Source: Psychrobacter sp. UBA3962 (GTDB taxonomy: Bacteria > Pseudomonadota > Gammaproteobacteria > Pseudomonadales > Moraxellaceae). Taken from it: a DNA stretch of 64,000 nt. Below, piece by piece: positions 16,557 to 26,191 of the stretch. The stretch spans positions 1 to 64,000 of the forward strand of contig NZ_DGDC01000023.1 of NCBI RefSeq assembly GCF_002385225.1. The letters are read 5' to 3'. How positions within the stretch are numbered: the stretch's first letter is position 1; every line of letters starts with the position of its first letter. The notes below the pieces were generated by a model. That model was not told where the DNA came from. It saw nothing but the letters and a program-made list of their open reading frames with translations, and ran no database searches. The translations under genes were made by a program, and so were the position numbers.

Positions 16557-17087
16557 ATGGCAGATTTTAACGTAATTTTAGATGCAGGTGATGTTGACGG
16601 CGGCGAGATTAACGTTGTAGTTGAGATTCCTACGGGCAGTAACCACAAAATCGAATGGAACCGTGAGCTGGCTGTATTTGAATTAGATCGCGTAGAACCT
16701 GCTATTTTCGCTAAGCCATGTAACTATGGTTTCATCCCTCAAACTCTTGATGAAGATGGCGATGAGTTAGACGCTTTAATCATCACTGAACAGCCTTTAA
16801 CCACAGGCATCTTCTTAAAGGCTAAAGTTATTGGTGTAATGAAGTTCGTTGATGACGGCGAAGTAGATGACAAAGTAGTTGTGGTTCCAGCTGATGACCG
16901 TAACAACGGTAACGCTTACAATAGCTTAGAAGACCTACCAAAACGTCTAATCGAACAAATCGAGTTCCATTTCAGCCACTATAAAGACCTGAAAAAAGCA
17001 GGCACTACAGTTGTTGAGTCATGGGGCGATGTTGAAGAGGCTAAAGAAGTTATCAAAGAAGCGATCCAGCGCTGGAAAGACAAATAA
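16557..17087 (+). CDS. ppa: Inorganic pyrophosphatase
   Basis: Soluble Mg-dependent family I pyrophosphatase, hydrolysing the pyrophosphate released by biosynthesis. The 176-residue protein has the family length and motifs: EIPTGSNHKIEWNRE, NYGFIPQTLDEDGDELDALI with the metal-binding aspartates, and HYKDLKKAG. CGGAGAAAAAA gives a purine-rich ribosome site just upstream. It is a single-gene unit between a good promoter and a terminator. Confidence 0.98.
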   Translation: MADFNVILDAGDVDGGEINVVVEIPTGSNHKIEWNRELAVFELDRVEPAIFAKPCNYGFIPQTLDEDGDELDALIITEQPLTTGIFLKAKVIGVMKFVDDGEVDDKVVVVPADDRNNGNAYNSLEDLPKRLIEQIEFHFSHYKDLKKAGTTVVESWGDVEEAKEVIKEAIQRWKDK

Positions 17088-17130
17088 TCTAAAAAGCTAT
17101 TGGCTATATCAATAACCAATTAAGCTAATT

Positions 17131-17172
17131 AAAAAAAGGCACTTTGAGTTCTAATTCAAAGCGCCTTTTTTT
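17131..17172 (+). terminator. Intrinsic terminator of ppa
   Basis: AAGGC-CTTTGA / TCAAAG-GCCTT stem with one mismatch, then TTTTTTT. Confidence 0.85.
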
Positions 17173-17278
17173 ATGCCCTAAATTTCACTAGAGTTTTACT
17201 ATATAATTGGTCATTATTAACAACTTACAATCTTCACTATATCCCATCTTACTTGCTAATGCTTTAATGAGACTGACT

Positions 17279-17683
17279 ATGCACAATAAGAACACGTCCA
17301 ATAAATTGCCAAAACACATTGCTCAAATGGTCGAAAAAAACAATTTGGTATTGGCCATAAAGTCATTGTCTGAAGAGCAAAATATAAGTATGAGTGAGGC
17401 CAAAGACTTAATTGATGATTATGAGCAGAGCATAAAGCAGCAACAGAACAAAAAAGTTGAAGCCATTAGCCAAAAACAAAATAAAAGGCAGGGTATCAGA
17501 CAAGGCAATCAGCCCATTAAAGATAACCCAAAACTACAATCTCTAAATAGTGGCTTAGACAATCGTCTAAACTCCATGGGTTATAAACCGCCTATGGTCC
17601 CTTACTGGGTTAAACGTGTCTTTGTTATTTTGCTAGTTATAGCCATTTTAAGTCTTTTATTTTGGCGATTAATGCCTAAATAA
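17279..17683 (+). CDS. Small membrane protein with L7/L12 C-terminal-like domain
   Basis: Function unknown. The 134-residue protein has an N-terminal segment (about 10-45) ending LAIKSLSEEQNISMSEAKDLIDDY, which resembles the helix-turn-helix of the ribosomal L7/L12 C-terminal domain, where a G-X-X-L-X-E-A-K string is typical. A charged Q/K-rich linker follows, then one hydrophobic helix near the C-terminus (about 109-130). The L7/L12 half should face the cytoplasm with a tail anchor. ATG 17279 is chosen over an ATG 12 nt earlier and a TTG at 17207, and the true start is unsure. It sits after the ppa terminator and converges on lifO. Confidence 0.6.
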   Translation: MHNKNTSNKLPKHIAQMVEKNNLVLAIKSLSEEQNISMSEAKDLIDDYEQSIKQQQNKKVEAISQKQNKRQGIRQGNQPIKDNPKLQSLNSGLDNRLNSMGYKPPMVPYWVKRVFVILLVIAILSLLFWRLMPK

Positions 17684-17706
17684 TAAATCGAGCTTGATTG
17701 ACCGCT

Positions 17707-18783
17707 CTATTGGGACTGATTTTTAAACTGCTCATAGCCTACCAAACGTTTTTGCTCATTGTCACTAAATAACCTTTTCTCTAAAGCTGCTATCTGTTGC
17801 TGCTTCTCAGAAGCTGAAACATTCGAGTCTGTTATCTGTTGCTTTTGTTGTTGATAACTCTCAAAACGGCGGTCAAAATCTTGAGTCTGCTTATCTAATT
17901 CTGCCAATCTGTGTGCTGCTTCTATCCCCACCAGTTCGGTACGCATCTCAAGCAGTTGCTGATCATTAGCGCCTCGCTTTTTCATCTGTTCGGTTCGGGT
18001 CATGAGCTGCTGTAAATTGGCTTGTTGCTCTGCTTGTTTCTTGGTTAAAGAACCCGGTAGATTTTGCAAATATCTTTGTTTAGCTTGCTGTTTTTCAGCA
18101 TTAGATAATGACTTATCTTGAGCTATTTTTAGCATCTGCTTATTATATGCTTGCAACTGATCTTCAGTACTAAAAAAAGCTGCTTCAACTTTAGGTGTGA
18201 ATAACTGACGTCTAACCGTTTTTACTTGTTGTTGTTGTTTTTCAATAGCTTCGATAGAGTTGGCTGGCTTATTAGATTGGCTTTGAATCGCAGCAACTTG
18301 CTTTAAATAGGTTTGATATTGATAATATAGCTTGATGGCTTCATTGGCAGCGGGCTGAGGTGTGGTATTTAAAATATAGGCTTCTACCCGAGCATCGATA
18401 GTCTCACTCTCCTCTTCCCCTAAGGCAGAAAGAAAGTAATCATATAATCGTCTGAGTCCTCGAGTGGCCACCAACTGTGCTTTATCATTAATGATAATTT
18501 CGCCATCTACCTCGGTGCCTTGTAGCGACCGTGGCAAGTCCTCTACCCCTGTTATAAAGTTATCAGGGCGATAAGGCAGGTCTTCTATTGATTGCTCAGG
18601 GTCAGAATCCTGTATCGAATTACTAGTCTCTATAGTCTCAGAAGTAGAGGTTTCAGATTTAGTATTGGTTGACTGCTTATTGGCATTAAGCTTTACCATC
18701 AGCACTAATAGAGCCAATACTGCCAACATAATTAGCCCAGCCAGCAATAGCCAAAACCCTTTACGATTTGGCTTGTTTATCAT
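17707..18783 (-). CDS. lifO: Lipase-specific foldase (lipase chaperone)
   Basis: Membrane-anchored periplasmic foldase that brings the secreted lipase into its active form. The 358-residue protein has one N-terminal helix (LLLAGLIMLAVLALLVLMV), a variable T/S-rich stretch, then LPRSLQGTEVDGEI, RRLYDYFLSALGEE (the RxxxDYxLS motif of Lif proteins) and a long Q-rich helical arm. It lies 28 nt after the lipase gene in the order usual for lip-lif operons. Confidence 0.94.
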   Translation of the reverse strand: MINKPNRKGFWLLLAGLIMLAVLALLVLMVKLNANKQSTNTKSETSTSETIETSNSIQDSDPEQSIEDLPYRPDNFITGVEDLPRSLQGTEVDGEIIINDKAQLVATRGLRRLYDYFLSALGEEESETIDARVEAYILNTTPQPAANEAIKLYYQYQTYLKQVAAIQSQSNKPANSIEAIEKQQQQVKTVRRQLFTPKVEAAFFSTEDQLQAYNKQMLKIAQDKSLSNAEKQQAKQRYLQNLPGSLTKKQAEQQANLQQLMTRTEQMKKRGANDQQLLEMRTELVGIEAAHRLAELDKQTQDFDRRFESYQQQKQQITDSNVSASEKQQQIAALEKRLFSDNEQKRLVGYEQFKNQSQ

Positions 18784-18811
18784 CTTTGCTCTCTCTTATT
18801 TGATTGTCTAC

Positions 18812-19957
18812 CTAAAGACCTTCATTTTTTAAGCGATTAACCTGACTGCGATAAACCGATACCGGATCCACCTCTCCCCAAGCAACCAATCCCAAAAACT
18901 GATTGACTGAGTCCAAATGATTCATCTTATAATCATCACGAATGACATAACCCAAACGACTGGAGCATGCAGAAACTAGGCCATCATTGGGGTCGTCTTT
19001 GCCAAAAGTAAGGCCGGTTAAAGCTAAGACATAATCACTTGGGTCTAAACCACTGGTAATGGTCCCTACTCCTGAAAATGAGTAATAAGGGATGCCATTG
19101 ACGACATAGTCCTGCGGTGGCTGTCCACAGTACTCACTAGGCATAGCTGCTGGATACTTAAGGTTATAATACTCAGCCATATAGTCGCTAGTAAGCCCAG
19201 TCACTGCTCGTAATGAGTCTTGTTGCTGCAGTTGCTTTAGACTAATGCCAGAGCCCACATCCAAAAATCTTCCCAAAAATTTATGGTAAGAAATAAGTGC
19301 CCTGCCTAATAAGTTGTACTCACCCTCAGGGTAACCGGATCTTGCACTGCTTTCGGTAATTAACTTCAATACCCAGTCTGCCATTTTTGAGCCCTGCTCT
19401 GGGCTTGCCACCGCAGTGATTGAAGCCACATGCTCAGGCGCAACAGCTGCGACATAGCGAATATCTATCCCGCCCAAACTATGACCAATTAAGTTCACTT
19501 TCTGCTTGCCAGTCACTGCAGCAATGGTTTGTACCTGCTGTAGTAACTGCTCGCCTCGAAACTCAGCATCATGGATGGCAGAAGTTTTGGTGACATAGAC
19601 CTCACTACCCCCTTGCATCAGAGCCTGTGGGATGCCATTAAAATAACCCAATAGACCAAATAAAGTATTAAACCCACCCAGCCCATGGGCCAATACTACT
19701 GGATATTGTGTAGCGGTCGAGTCATCTTTTGGCTCAATACTAGAGATTAGTTGACAGCCATTAGGGTTTGAGCAATTGTAATACTCAGCGGCCACAGCAG
19801 GCTGCATTAGGCCCAAAAATATTACCAAGCCTAGACTTGTAGCTATAAGATTGGCTACAAGCCTAGTGGGCCAGTGACATTTCTTATGATAAAGATGTCG
19901 CGACTGATATCGATAAGCAGGTAAGCCCACAGCCTTTACAGCACATTGGTTAGCCAC
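18812..19957 (-). CDS. Secreted triacylglycerol lipase (family I.1/I.2)
   Basis: Alpha/beta-hydrolase lipase, foldase-dependent and presumably sent out by type II secretion. Mature features: YPVVLAHGLGGF (oxyanion region), GHSLGG with Ser at about 160, D in DPNDGLV and H in NHLDSVNQF for the triad, and two cysteines (YCGQ, SACSS) for the usual disulfide. The signal peptide ends near AVAA (about 54-57), but about 30 residues precede its hydrophobic core, which is unusually long. The start used is a GTG that overlaps the esterase gene by 22 nt; a later start is possible. Confidence 0.92.
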   Translation of the reverse strand: MANQCAVKAVGLPAYRYQSRHLYHKKCHWPTRLVANLIATSLGLVIFLGLMQPAVAAEYYNCSNPNGCQLISSIEPKDDSTATQYPVVLAHGLGGFNTLFGLLGYFNGIPQALMQGGSEVYVTKTSAIHDAEFRGEQLLQQVQTIAAVTGKQKVNLIGHSLGGIDIRYVAAVAPEHVASITAVASPEQGSKMADWVLKLITESSARSGYPEGEYNLLGRALISYHKFLGRFLDVGSGISLKQLQQQDSLRAVTGLTSDYMAEYYNLKYPAAMPSEYCGQPPQDYVVNGIPYYSFSGVGTITSGLDPSDYVLALTGLTFGKDDPNDGLVSACSSRLGYVIRDDYKMNHLDSVNQFLGLVAWGEVDPVSVYRSQVNRLKNEGL

Positions 19958-20604
19958 TGCCCAATGGCCTTAATCTGTGGTAGACAAACTTGGTGTGCCA
20001 TAGGGTAAGTATTAAACTCCACTTGATAGCCTTGATTGGTTAGACTCTCATTAGCCATCTGACCCAGTACCACGGGTACTACAGGATCTTGGGTGCCATG
20101 GTCAATCTTGATAGGCAAGTCTTTATTAATAGCCGTATAGGTTGATGGCTCATCAATCGCTAAATAGGTAGATAAAGCCATTAAGCCTGCTAGACGCTGA
20201 GGGTAAGTTAGCGCCACTTGATAGGCTATCGCTCCGCCTTGTGAGAAACCAGCAATAACGATATTTTCTGGATTAACACCCCGCTCAATTTCACGTTGGA
20301 TCAAATCCTTGATGGCCTCTGCAGACTTCTGGATTTGCTCCACATCGACCTTACGATTCAAGCTCATTTCTAAAATATCGTACCAAGCCGGCATCACCAT
20401 TCCTCCATTAATGGTGACTGGGATTTGCGGGGCATGTGGAAAAACAAAACGCACTGCCATCTCTGAGCCCAGCCCTAGCTCAGGCACTACCGGTTCAAAA
20501 TCATGACCATTAGCCCCTAAGCCATGTAGCCAAATTACTGACTTATCAATGGTCTTGTTTGAGGGATTATGCTCTACGATTACACAGTCTAAATATTGCG
20601 TCAT
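19936..20604 (-). CDS. Carboxylesterase/lysophospholipase-like alpha/beta hydrolase
   Basis: Cytoplasmic serine esterase of the acyl-protein thioesterase/carboxylesterase group. The 222-residue protein has LHGLGANGHDF, FPHAPQIPVTINGG, the nucleophile GFSQGG (Ser about 121), D in GTQDPVVPV and H in MAHQVCLP. No signal peptide. It is the first gene of the esterase-lipase-foldase unit and overlaps the lipase start by 22 nt. The natural ester is not predictable. Confidence 0.9.
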   Translation of the reverse strand: MTQYLDCVIVEHNPSNKTIDKSVIWLHGLGANGHDFEPVVPELGLGSEMAVRFVFPHAPQIPVTINGGMVMPAWYDILEMSLNRKVDVEQIQKSAEAIKDLIQREIERGVNPENIVIAGFSQGGAIAYQVALTYPQRLAGLMALSTYLAIDEPSTYTAINKDLPIKIDHGTQDPVVPVVLGQMANESLTNQGYQVEFNTYPMAHQVCLPQIKAIGQWLTNVL

Positions 20605-20747
20605 AACGATCCTTTATTACTTGTTATCAATGTCTGTTCTTTAAAAAAGCCAAATGTCATAAAACTGTCAATTATTTAAGCTACTTTACAGGCTAAAGTT
20701 ATCTCATAGTTGCCAATATTAACACACCTATTTATAAGGAAGCTTGA

Positions 20748-22148
20748 ATGTCATTTTATAGGAATAAAGCTAATAATAATTTGGATACCCACTGTAATAA
20801 CAACAACTATAATGCACCTGCTGTTAAAAACAAAATAATACTAGCTACGGGACTGTGTTTTGGCCTATCTAGCCTATTACTGTCAGGATGTAGTAATTTA
20901 TTGGCCGAGTCTAATCAGAACCCTACAGCTTCAGGCAGTTCCCAATCAACAAACCCTACCACTGCTAAACCAAAGTCATTAGTAGGCTATAGTTATGGTA
21001 GCCGTCCCCTATACTTAGTAGATGACATGGACAATAGCCCACTGAAAACACAGTTAAAAGCATGCGAAGGCCAAACTGCTATGAAGTCTGACTTCTCGAT
21101 TTCTCATCGCGGTGCCCCTTTGCAATACCCTGAGCATACTTACGATAGTTACCTAGCAGCTGCACGTATGGGAGCCGGTATTTTAGAATGTGATGTGGCC
21201 TTTACCAAGGATAAGCAGTTGGTTTGTCGTCATGCGCAAAACGACTTACACACCACAACCAATATTCTAGCCACGCCTTTGGCAAAAAAATGTAGCACCC
21301 CACCAAAATTTGACGCTAAAGGTCAATTAACCAATGCTGATAAAATCGAGTGTCGCACCTCGGATATCACTTTAAGTGAGTTTAAATCCCTACGCGGAAA
21401 AATGGACGCTGGCAATACCAAAGCCAAAACCCTTGAGCAATATATGAATGCAACTGCCCCTTGGCGCACTGACTTATATAGCCAAAATGGCAAACTGCTG
21501 AGCTTAGAGGAACACATTAAATTAACTGAGAGTCTAGGCCTGAAGCACACCCCTGAGCTGAAAACTCCGGCTGAAAAAATGCCTTTTGGTAACTATACTC
21601 AAGATCAATATCGCAAACAGCTTATCGACACCTATAAAAGAGCGGGCGTGCCAGCTGACAAAGTCTTTGCTCAATCATTTGATATTGAAGACGTTAAGTA
21701 TTGGCTAAAAAATAATCCCGACTTTGCAAAAAATGCGGTGTATTTAATAGATGATAGCAATGAGACAGCGCAGGGTAAGACTTTTGATAAGAATGATCCA
21801 ACCACCTGGAAGCATTCAATGCAACAGTTGAAAGCCATGGGTGTAAATATCATTGCTCCGGCCACATGGCTGTTGGTAACCAGTGATGGAAAAGGTCGTA
21901 TGATGCCTTCTGAATATGCCAAAGAGGCAAACAAGGCAGGCCTTAAGATAATCACTTGGTCTATCGAGCGCTCAGGTCCTTTGGCAAATGGGGGTGGCTG
22001 GTACTACACGGGTCTAGAAGATGCTATAAATAATGATGGCGACTTAATGAGCTTTATTGACGTATTAGCACAAGAGGTAGGCGTTATGGGTATTTTCTCT
22101 GATTGGCCTGCCACAGTTACTTATTATGCCAACTGTAAAGGGCTATAG
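20748..22148 (+). CDS. Glycerophosphodiester phosphodiesterase lipoprotein (GlpQ-like)
   Basis: Lipid-anchored periplasmic enzyme expected to release glycerol-3-phosphate from glycerophosphodiesters. Seen in 466 residues: hydrophobic stretch and LLLSGC lipobox around 40-48, linker rich in S/T/N, then the catalytic pattern [32 protein letters not shown] with the two catalytic histidines (HRG and the later CRH) and the E-D metal pair. A 27-residue N-rich N-terminus precedes the signal helix, which is odd and may mean a later start. It ends at its own terminator. Confidence 0.88.
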   Translation: MSFYRNKANNNLDTHCNNNNYNAPAVKNKIILATGLCFGLSSLLLSGCSNLLAESNQNPTASGSSQSTNPTTAKPKSLVGYSYGSRPLYLVDDMDNSPLKTQLKACEGQTAMKSDFSISHRGAPLQYPEHTYDSYLAAARMGAGILECDVAFTKDKQLVCRHAQNDLHTTTNILATPLAKKCSTPPKFDAKGQLTNADKIECRTSDITLSEFKSLRGKMDAGNTKAKTLEQYMNATAPWRTDLYSQNGKLLSLEEHIKLTESLGLKHTPELKTPAEKMPFGNYTQDQYRKQLIDTYKRAGVPADKVFAQSFDIEDVKYWLKNNPDFAKNAVYLIDDSNETAQGKTFDKNDPTTWKHSMQQLKAMGVNIIAPATWLLVTSDGKGRMMPSEYAKEANKAGLKIITWSIERSGPLANGGGWYYTGLEDAINNDGDLMSFIDVLAQEVGVMGIFSDWPATVTYYANCKGL

Positions 22149-22201
22149 ACTGCTTAAAGCTCTTCACAGTCAAAACCCTATATTTTAAGTCATACAATCT
22201 C

Positions 22202-22244
22202 AGCTTTAGTCTAAAGTATTTTATATTTTAGGCTAAAGCTTTTT
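22202..22244 (+). terminator. Intrinsic terminator of the glycerophosphodiesterase gene
   Basis: AGCTTTAG-CT pairs with AG-CTAAAGCT (one T-G pair in the stem), then TTTT. Confidence 0.65.
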
Positions 22245-22291
22245 AGGTTAAACTTAGCTAAAGTATGACATTAACAGAGGGCTAAATACTG

Positions 22292-23068
22292 ATGTTTGTT
22301 GATTCTATAACCCTGATTCAGTCTATTCCGGTTTGGCATCTTGCTAGCTTATTTATACTAGGTATCTTAGCCTTCGTTATCTCCACAATCTCCGGAGGTG
22401 GTGGGGCGCTGATTTTGATTCCTGCTACTTCGGCTTTAATCGGCGCGCCTGCTGCTCCCCCTGTCATCAATTTAGGTACTTTCATCTCTCGCCCCTCGCG
22501 GATGATCATGTTTTGGCATGACATAGATTGGGGTCTTATCAAATATTATGTTCCCAGTGCCGTGATTGGTACTTGGTTAGCTGGTCTTCTGTTTAGTAAG
22601 CTTAATGCGCAGTGGATACAGCTATTGGTCGGCGTATTTTTAGTTTCAACGATTTTTCAATATAAATTTGGCAAAATCGACAAAACCTTTAACATGCCCA
22701 AATTAGGGTTTATACCGTTAGGGTTTGTTGTTGCATTCATCAGTACCTTGGTAGGTGGATTGGGCCCAGTGCTCAATCCATTTTATATGAATTCTGGGCT
22801 AACAAAAGAGGACTTAATTGCTACCAAAACCGCCAACTCTTTCTTTGTCGGTATCGCACAGATTGGCAGTTACGCTTTTTTTGGGGTATTAACCGCTAAG
22901 CTTTGGATTTATGGCTTAGTGTTAGGACTCGGTGCTGTCCTCGGCAATTACATAGGCAAGCAGTTTTTGACAGGCATGACTGTTAAACAATTTCGATTGT
23001 TGTTATTGATTCTTATGGTAGTTAGTGGCGCTTATATGATTTATGACAATATAAATGTATTTTTCTAA
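22292..23068 (+). CDS. TauE/SafE-family sulfite/organosulfonate exporter-like membrane protein
   Basis: Integral membrane protein of the TauE/SafE group, members of which move sulfite, sulfoacetate or other anions. The 258-residue protein has about seven hydrophobic helices in the two-fold repeat of the family, with FVISTISGGGGALILIP in the first half and VAFISTLVGGLGPVLNPF in the second. Neighbours (a glycerophosphodiesterase and a two-component pair) do not point to a substrate. Confidence 0.85.
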   Translation: MFVDSITLIQSIPVWHLASLFILGILAFVISTISGGGGALILIPATSALIGAPAAPPVINLGTFISRPSRMIMFWHDIDWGLIKYYVPSAVIGTWLAGLLFSKLNAQWIQLLVGVFLVSTIFQYKFGKIDKTFNMPKLGFIPLGFVVAFISTLVGGLGPVLNPFYMNSGLTKEDLIATKTANSFFVGIAQIGSYAFFGVLTAKLWIYGLVLGLGAVLGNYIGKQFLTGMTVKQFRLLLLILMVVSGAYMIYDNINVFF

Positions 23069-23268
23069 ATTCCATGTGACAAGCTAACGACCTGCTCTCC
23101 ACATTCATTAATTTTCCATAGTCTGACCATCTTAAACACATCTCTTTTTACACTGGCTATGCTAGGATTAGCAGTATATTTTGATAGCATAGTATCTATC
23201 TTAGTCTTATATATTTAAGTTATTTAATACCCTGTGTACCCTCATTGTTCTATAAATTGGTATCCCTC

Positions 23269-24072
23269 ATGACTGCCTCGCAAAACGCATTAGCTTCCAA
23301 CTCCCCTGCCCCGCATATTTTAATTGTTGAGGATGATCCGGCCATCGCCACCTCACTTAGAGTGACTTTCAAACGCGAAGGCTGGCAAGTGACTTGGCTA
23401 GATAATGCCAGTAGTGTTATTCCCACTTTAAAGAATTTTAATGATCAAAACCAATTGGTTTCAGGTATTGTACTCGATGTGGGTCTGCCCGATGGAGATG
23501 GCCTAAATCTATGTCAAGACATTCGTCATAGCGATAGTATTGGCTCTTTAAAACAGCTGCCTATCGTATTTTTGACTGCGCGAAGTGATGAAGTGGATAG
23601 AATTCTGGGCCTAGAGATGGGCGGTGATGACTACTGTCCCAAACCCTTTAGTCCTCGCGAATTAGTGGCTCGATTAAAAGCGATTTGGCGCCGAGAGCAA
23701 TTAACCGCTTCTAATGTAGACAGCCAAACGCTAGATTCTAATGAGGGAACAGAGCCGCAATTTTTCGAGCTTGAATCAGGGACTTGGCGTTATGAGCCTC
23801 TGACCTACACCTTATATTGGAACGATAACAAATTAGAGCTTAGTAATACTGAGCGTAAGCTACTTTTGGCCTTACTTGCCAATCCTGAACGCGTTTTTAG
23901 CCGAGAACAGCTGTTAAACTCGATCAGTGATTATCCTGATCATCGTTTGGCACGTACCATTGACAGTCATGTCAAATCCATTCGTAAGCAGTTGGCTCAA
24001 GTGAGTGACCAGCAAGACTTAGAAATCATTCACACCCATCGCGGCTTAGGCTATGGACTTTGTGCTTCATGA
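23269..24072 (+). CDS. creB: CreB-type OmpR-family response regulator
   Basis: Phosphorylated by CreC and binds DNA. The 267-residue protein has a receiver domain with VEDDPAIA, the phospho-acceptor in IVLDVGLPDGDG, FLTARSDEVDR and the lysine in CPKPFSPREL, then a winged helix with LSNTERKLLLALLANPERVFSREQLL and HTHRGLGYGL. A 25-residue acidic linker makes it longer than Escherichia CreB (229 aa). ATG 23269 starts the protein just before the receiver; a TTG 24 nt upstream is in frame. It overlaps creC by ATGA. Confidence 0.85.
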   Translation: MTASQNALASNSPAPHILIVEDDPAIATSLRVTFKREGWQVTWLDNASSVIPTLKNFNDQNQLVSGIVLDVGLPDGDGLNLCQDIRHSDSIGSLKQLPIVFLTARSDEVDRILGLEMGGDDYCPKPFSPRELVARLKAIWRREQLTASNVDSQTLDSNEGTEPQFFELESGTWRYEPLTYTLYWNDNKLELSNTERKLLLALLANPERVFSREQLLNSISDYPDHRLARTIDSHVKSIRKQLAQVSDQQDLEIIHTHRGLGYGLCAS

Positions 24073-25934
24073 CTGACCCAAAAGACAGCGACAAAAAACC
24101 GCCCGTAAATTCAAATAACTGGTACGCTAAGCTACACCCTATCGGTAGAGAGATTCCGCCTATCGTGCCGGATACCAAGCCCAAAAAAATCCTCAATCTA
24201 AGTCTATTTTTTAGAATTTGGATTGCGGTAGGTATTATCGTCATCATCTCAGGCATTGTGGTATTCAACCAGCTTTTTAATTATGTACGTCCCATTACTC
24301 AGCAAGTTATTGAAGACACCTTAGTTGATACCTCAAAGCTCTTGGCCGCCAGCCTGCAATCTGCCGTTGAATCGGGAGAGATATATGACAAGCATTACCA
24401 AAGTATGTTGGATAAGGCTTTTCTAGCACCAGAGATTGTAGCGAGTAGTGAAACAGAGCCTAGAAACACAGCGCGCCAATCCAACCAACCCTCTAAACAA
24501 CCATCTAATATGGAGCGCCCTAAAGAGAATGGTTGGCTGGACTCCTCTTTGTCTACTGACTCGTGGTATCACGATAAAACTCATAGTAGCTTCCGGGTTT
24601 ATATTACCGATAAGCATGGAGTGGTTATCTATGACTCGCTTCCCAAAGACAGCAATAGTACCAAAGAGTTTGTTGAAAAAAATGCGGAAGGTGAAGATTA
24701 TTCAAGCTGGAACGATGTCAATCTAACCTTACAAGGTAAATATGGCGCCAGAACCACACGTACTGATCCTGAAGATTCTACTTCCTCCATCATGTACGTC
24801 GCCCAACCTATTTATAGCTCAGCAGATAATCAGGAAATTATTGGGGTGGTTAGTATTGGCAAACCCACCGCTACTGTTTTGCCTTACCTGAATGCCACCC
24901 GTCAGCGCATGCTAACTGCCTCACTAATCATTAGTATCCTCACTTTAATGATGGCAGGGCTTATTGCTTGGTGGCTACGTCAGAGTACTTTATTGGTGAC
25001 AAGATATACCCAGTCATTGGCACAAGACACTAAAAAGCCTTATTTTTACTTAGGCAAAGAACTTAATGAGCTTAGTGACACTATTGAGAGCATGAAGCAC
25101 CGTTTAGAAAACAGAGCTTATGTCACCGATTATGTGCACACCCTTACTCATGAATTAAAAAGCCCCTTAACCGCGATTAGAGCCAGTGGTGAATTGCTTG
25201 AAGAGACCGACTTAGACAGTGAAGATCGGCTGATGTTGAGTCAAACCATTACTGAGCAAAGCATCAAACTGCAGTCTTTAATCGATAGGCTATTATTACT
25301 GGCCAAAATTGAGCAGCCGACGTTTAAGCTTGCCATGCAGCCCATTAACCCAGATGCGTTAATGAAAACGTTAATCTCAGGCAGTGAAATGCAGCGTCAA
25401 AATCAACATGTTCAAATTGACTATCAGTGCCAAATTACCGACCCTGAAACTAAGTTTATACTGGCCGATGAGTTTTGGATCACCCAGGCGCTGCAAAACG
25501 TACTAGACAATGCTTTATACTTTGCCAAAAGCAAAGTTATCGTCTATTTAACCCTAAAGAGCTTTAATAAGATTGACTATATTCAGCTGTCTGTCATTAA
25601 TAATGGCGACTTGATACCTGTATATGCTTTAGAAAAAGTGTTTGATCGTTATTTCAGTTTATCGCATCAATACCATCGACAGCCCAGTAATAGTATCAAT
25701 GCAGGAGCCAATAACCCGCAACCTCAAACACAAGCAAAAAAAGGCACTGGCTTGGGGCTTACCCTAGTCAAGCAAGTTATTGAACGCCATGGGGGCATGG
25801 TCACTATTCACAATTTACAGTCCTTTCCAACTGAGTCCAGTGAAATAGCTTCTGATGAGATAGAAAGCACTGGGGTTGAACTAACCCTTTATCTACCTGT
25901 GACTTCGATTGCTTCTTATTCGATTGCTTCTTAA
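24069..25934 (+). CDS. creC: CreC-type sensor histidine kinase
   Basis: Membrane sensor kinase paired with creB. The 621-residue protein has a cytoplasmic N-terminus of about 50 residues, TM1 (about 52-73), a periplasmic sensor with LDSSLSTDSWYHD...FRVYITDKHGVVIYDS, TM2 (about 280-302), then the H-box THELKSPLTAIRASGELLEE (the CreC-type string), an N-box QNVLDNALYFAK and G-box KKGTGLGLTLVKQVIERHGG. It is much longer than Escherichia CreC (474 aa) because of low-complexity inserts in the sensor and the ATP lid. No creD follows. Its last codons lie in a 15-bp tandem duplication. Confidence 0.85.
   Translation: MTDPKDSDKKPPVNSNNWYAKLHPIGREIPPIVPDTKPKKILNLSLFFRIWIAVGIIVIISGIVVFNQLFNYVRPITQQVIEDTLVDTSKLLAASLQSAVESGEIYDKHYQSMLDKAFLAPEIVASSETEPRNTARQSNQPSKQPSNMERPKENGWLDSSLSTDSWYHDKTHSSFRVYITDKHGVVIYDSLPKDSNSTKEFVEKNAEGEDYSSWNDVNLTLQGKYGARTTRTDPEDSTSSIMYVAQPIYSSADNQEIIGVVSIGKPTATVLPYLNATRQRMLTASLIISILTLMMAGLIAWWLRQSTLLVTRYTQSLAQDTKKPYFYLGKELNELSDTIESMKHRLENRAYVTDYVHTLTHELKSPLTAIRASGELLEETDLDSEDRLMLSQTITEQSIKLQSLIDRLLLLAKIEQPTFKLAMQPINPDALMKTLISGSEMQRQNQHVQIDYQCQITDPETKFILADEFWITQALQNVLDNALYFAKSKVIVYLTLKSFNKIDYIQLSVINNGDLIPVYALEKVFDRYFSLSHQYHRQPSNSINAGANNPQPQTQAKKGTGLGLTLVKQVIERHGGMVTIHNLQSFPTESSEIASDEIESTGVELTLYLPVTSIASYSIAS
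25904..25933 (+). repeat. 15-bp perfect tandem duplication at the creC 3' end
   Basis: TTCGATTGCTTCTTA occurs twice without a gap, adding five residues (SIASY then SIAS) before the stop, which overlaps the end of the second copy. Confidence 0.92.
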
Positions 25935-25966
25935 CAGGTCAAAACCTTTACAACATAAAGTAGAAA

Positions 25967-26191
25967 TTACTGGGTCTTCTCCAGAATTTTACGAGTCAGG
26001 TTTTGCACCGGTTGACCAATGATTAATACAATAACGAAAGCAGCTGGCAAGGCTATCTTCCAAGCATTGAAAAAATTGCTAAAAAAAGCATCTGACCAGC
26101 CCAAATTTATAAAAGTAATAAACATTGTCATTATGCCAGATAGTAATGTTGCCATGATTGCTGTATTAACTAAGCGAAACTTAAAACCCAT
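25967..26191 (-). CDS. DUF2798 small membrane protein
   Basis: 74 residues with two hydrophobic helices (about 10-28 and 44-62) joined by a short polar loop, ending in a basic tail. The pattern FNAWKIALPAAFVIVLIIGQPVQNL is typical of DUF2798 proteins, whose function is unknown. It converges on creC with a 32-nt gap. Confidence 0.75.
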   Translation of the reverse strand: MGFKFRLVNTAIMATLLSGIMTMFITFINLGWSDAFFSNFFNAWKIALPAAFVIVLIIGQPVQNLTRKILEKTQ

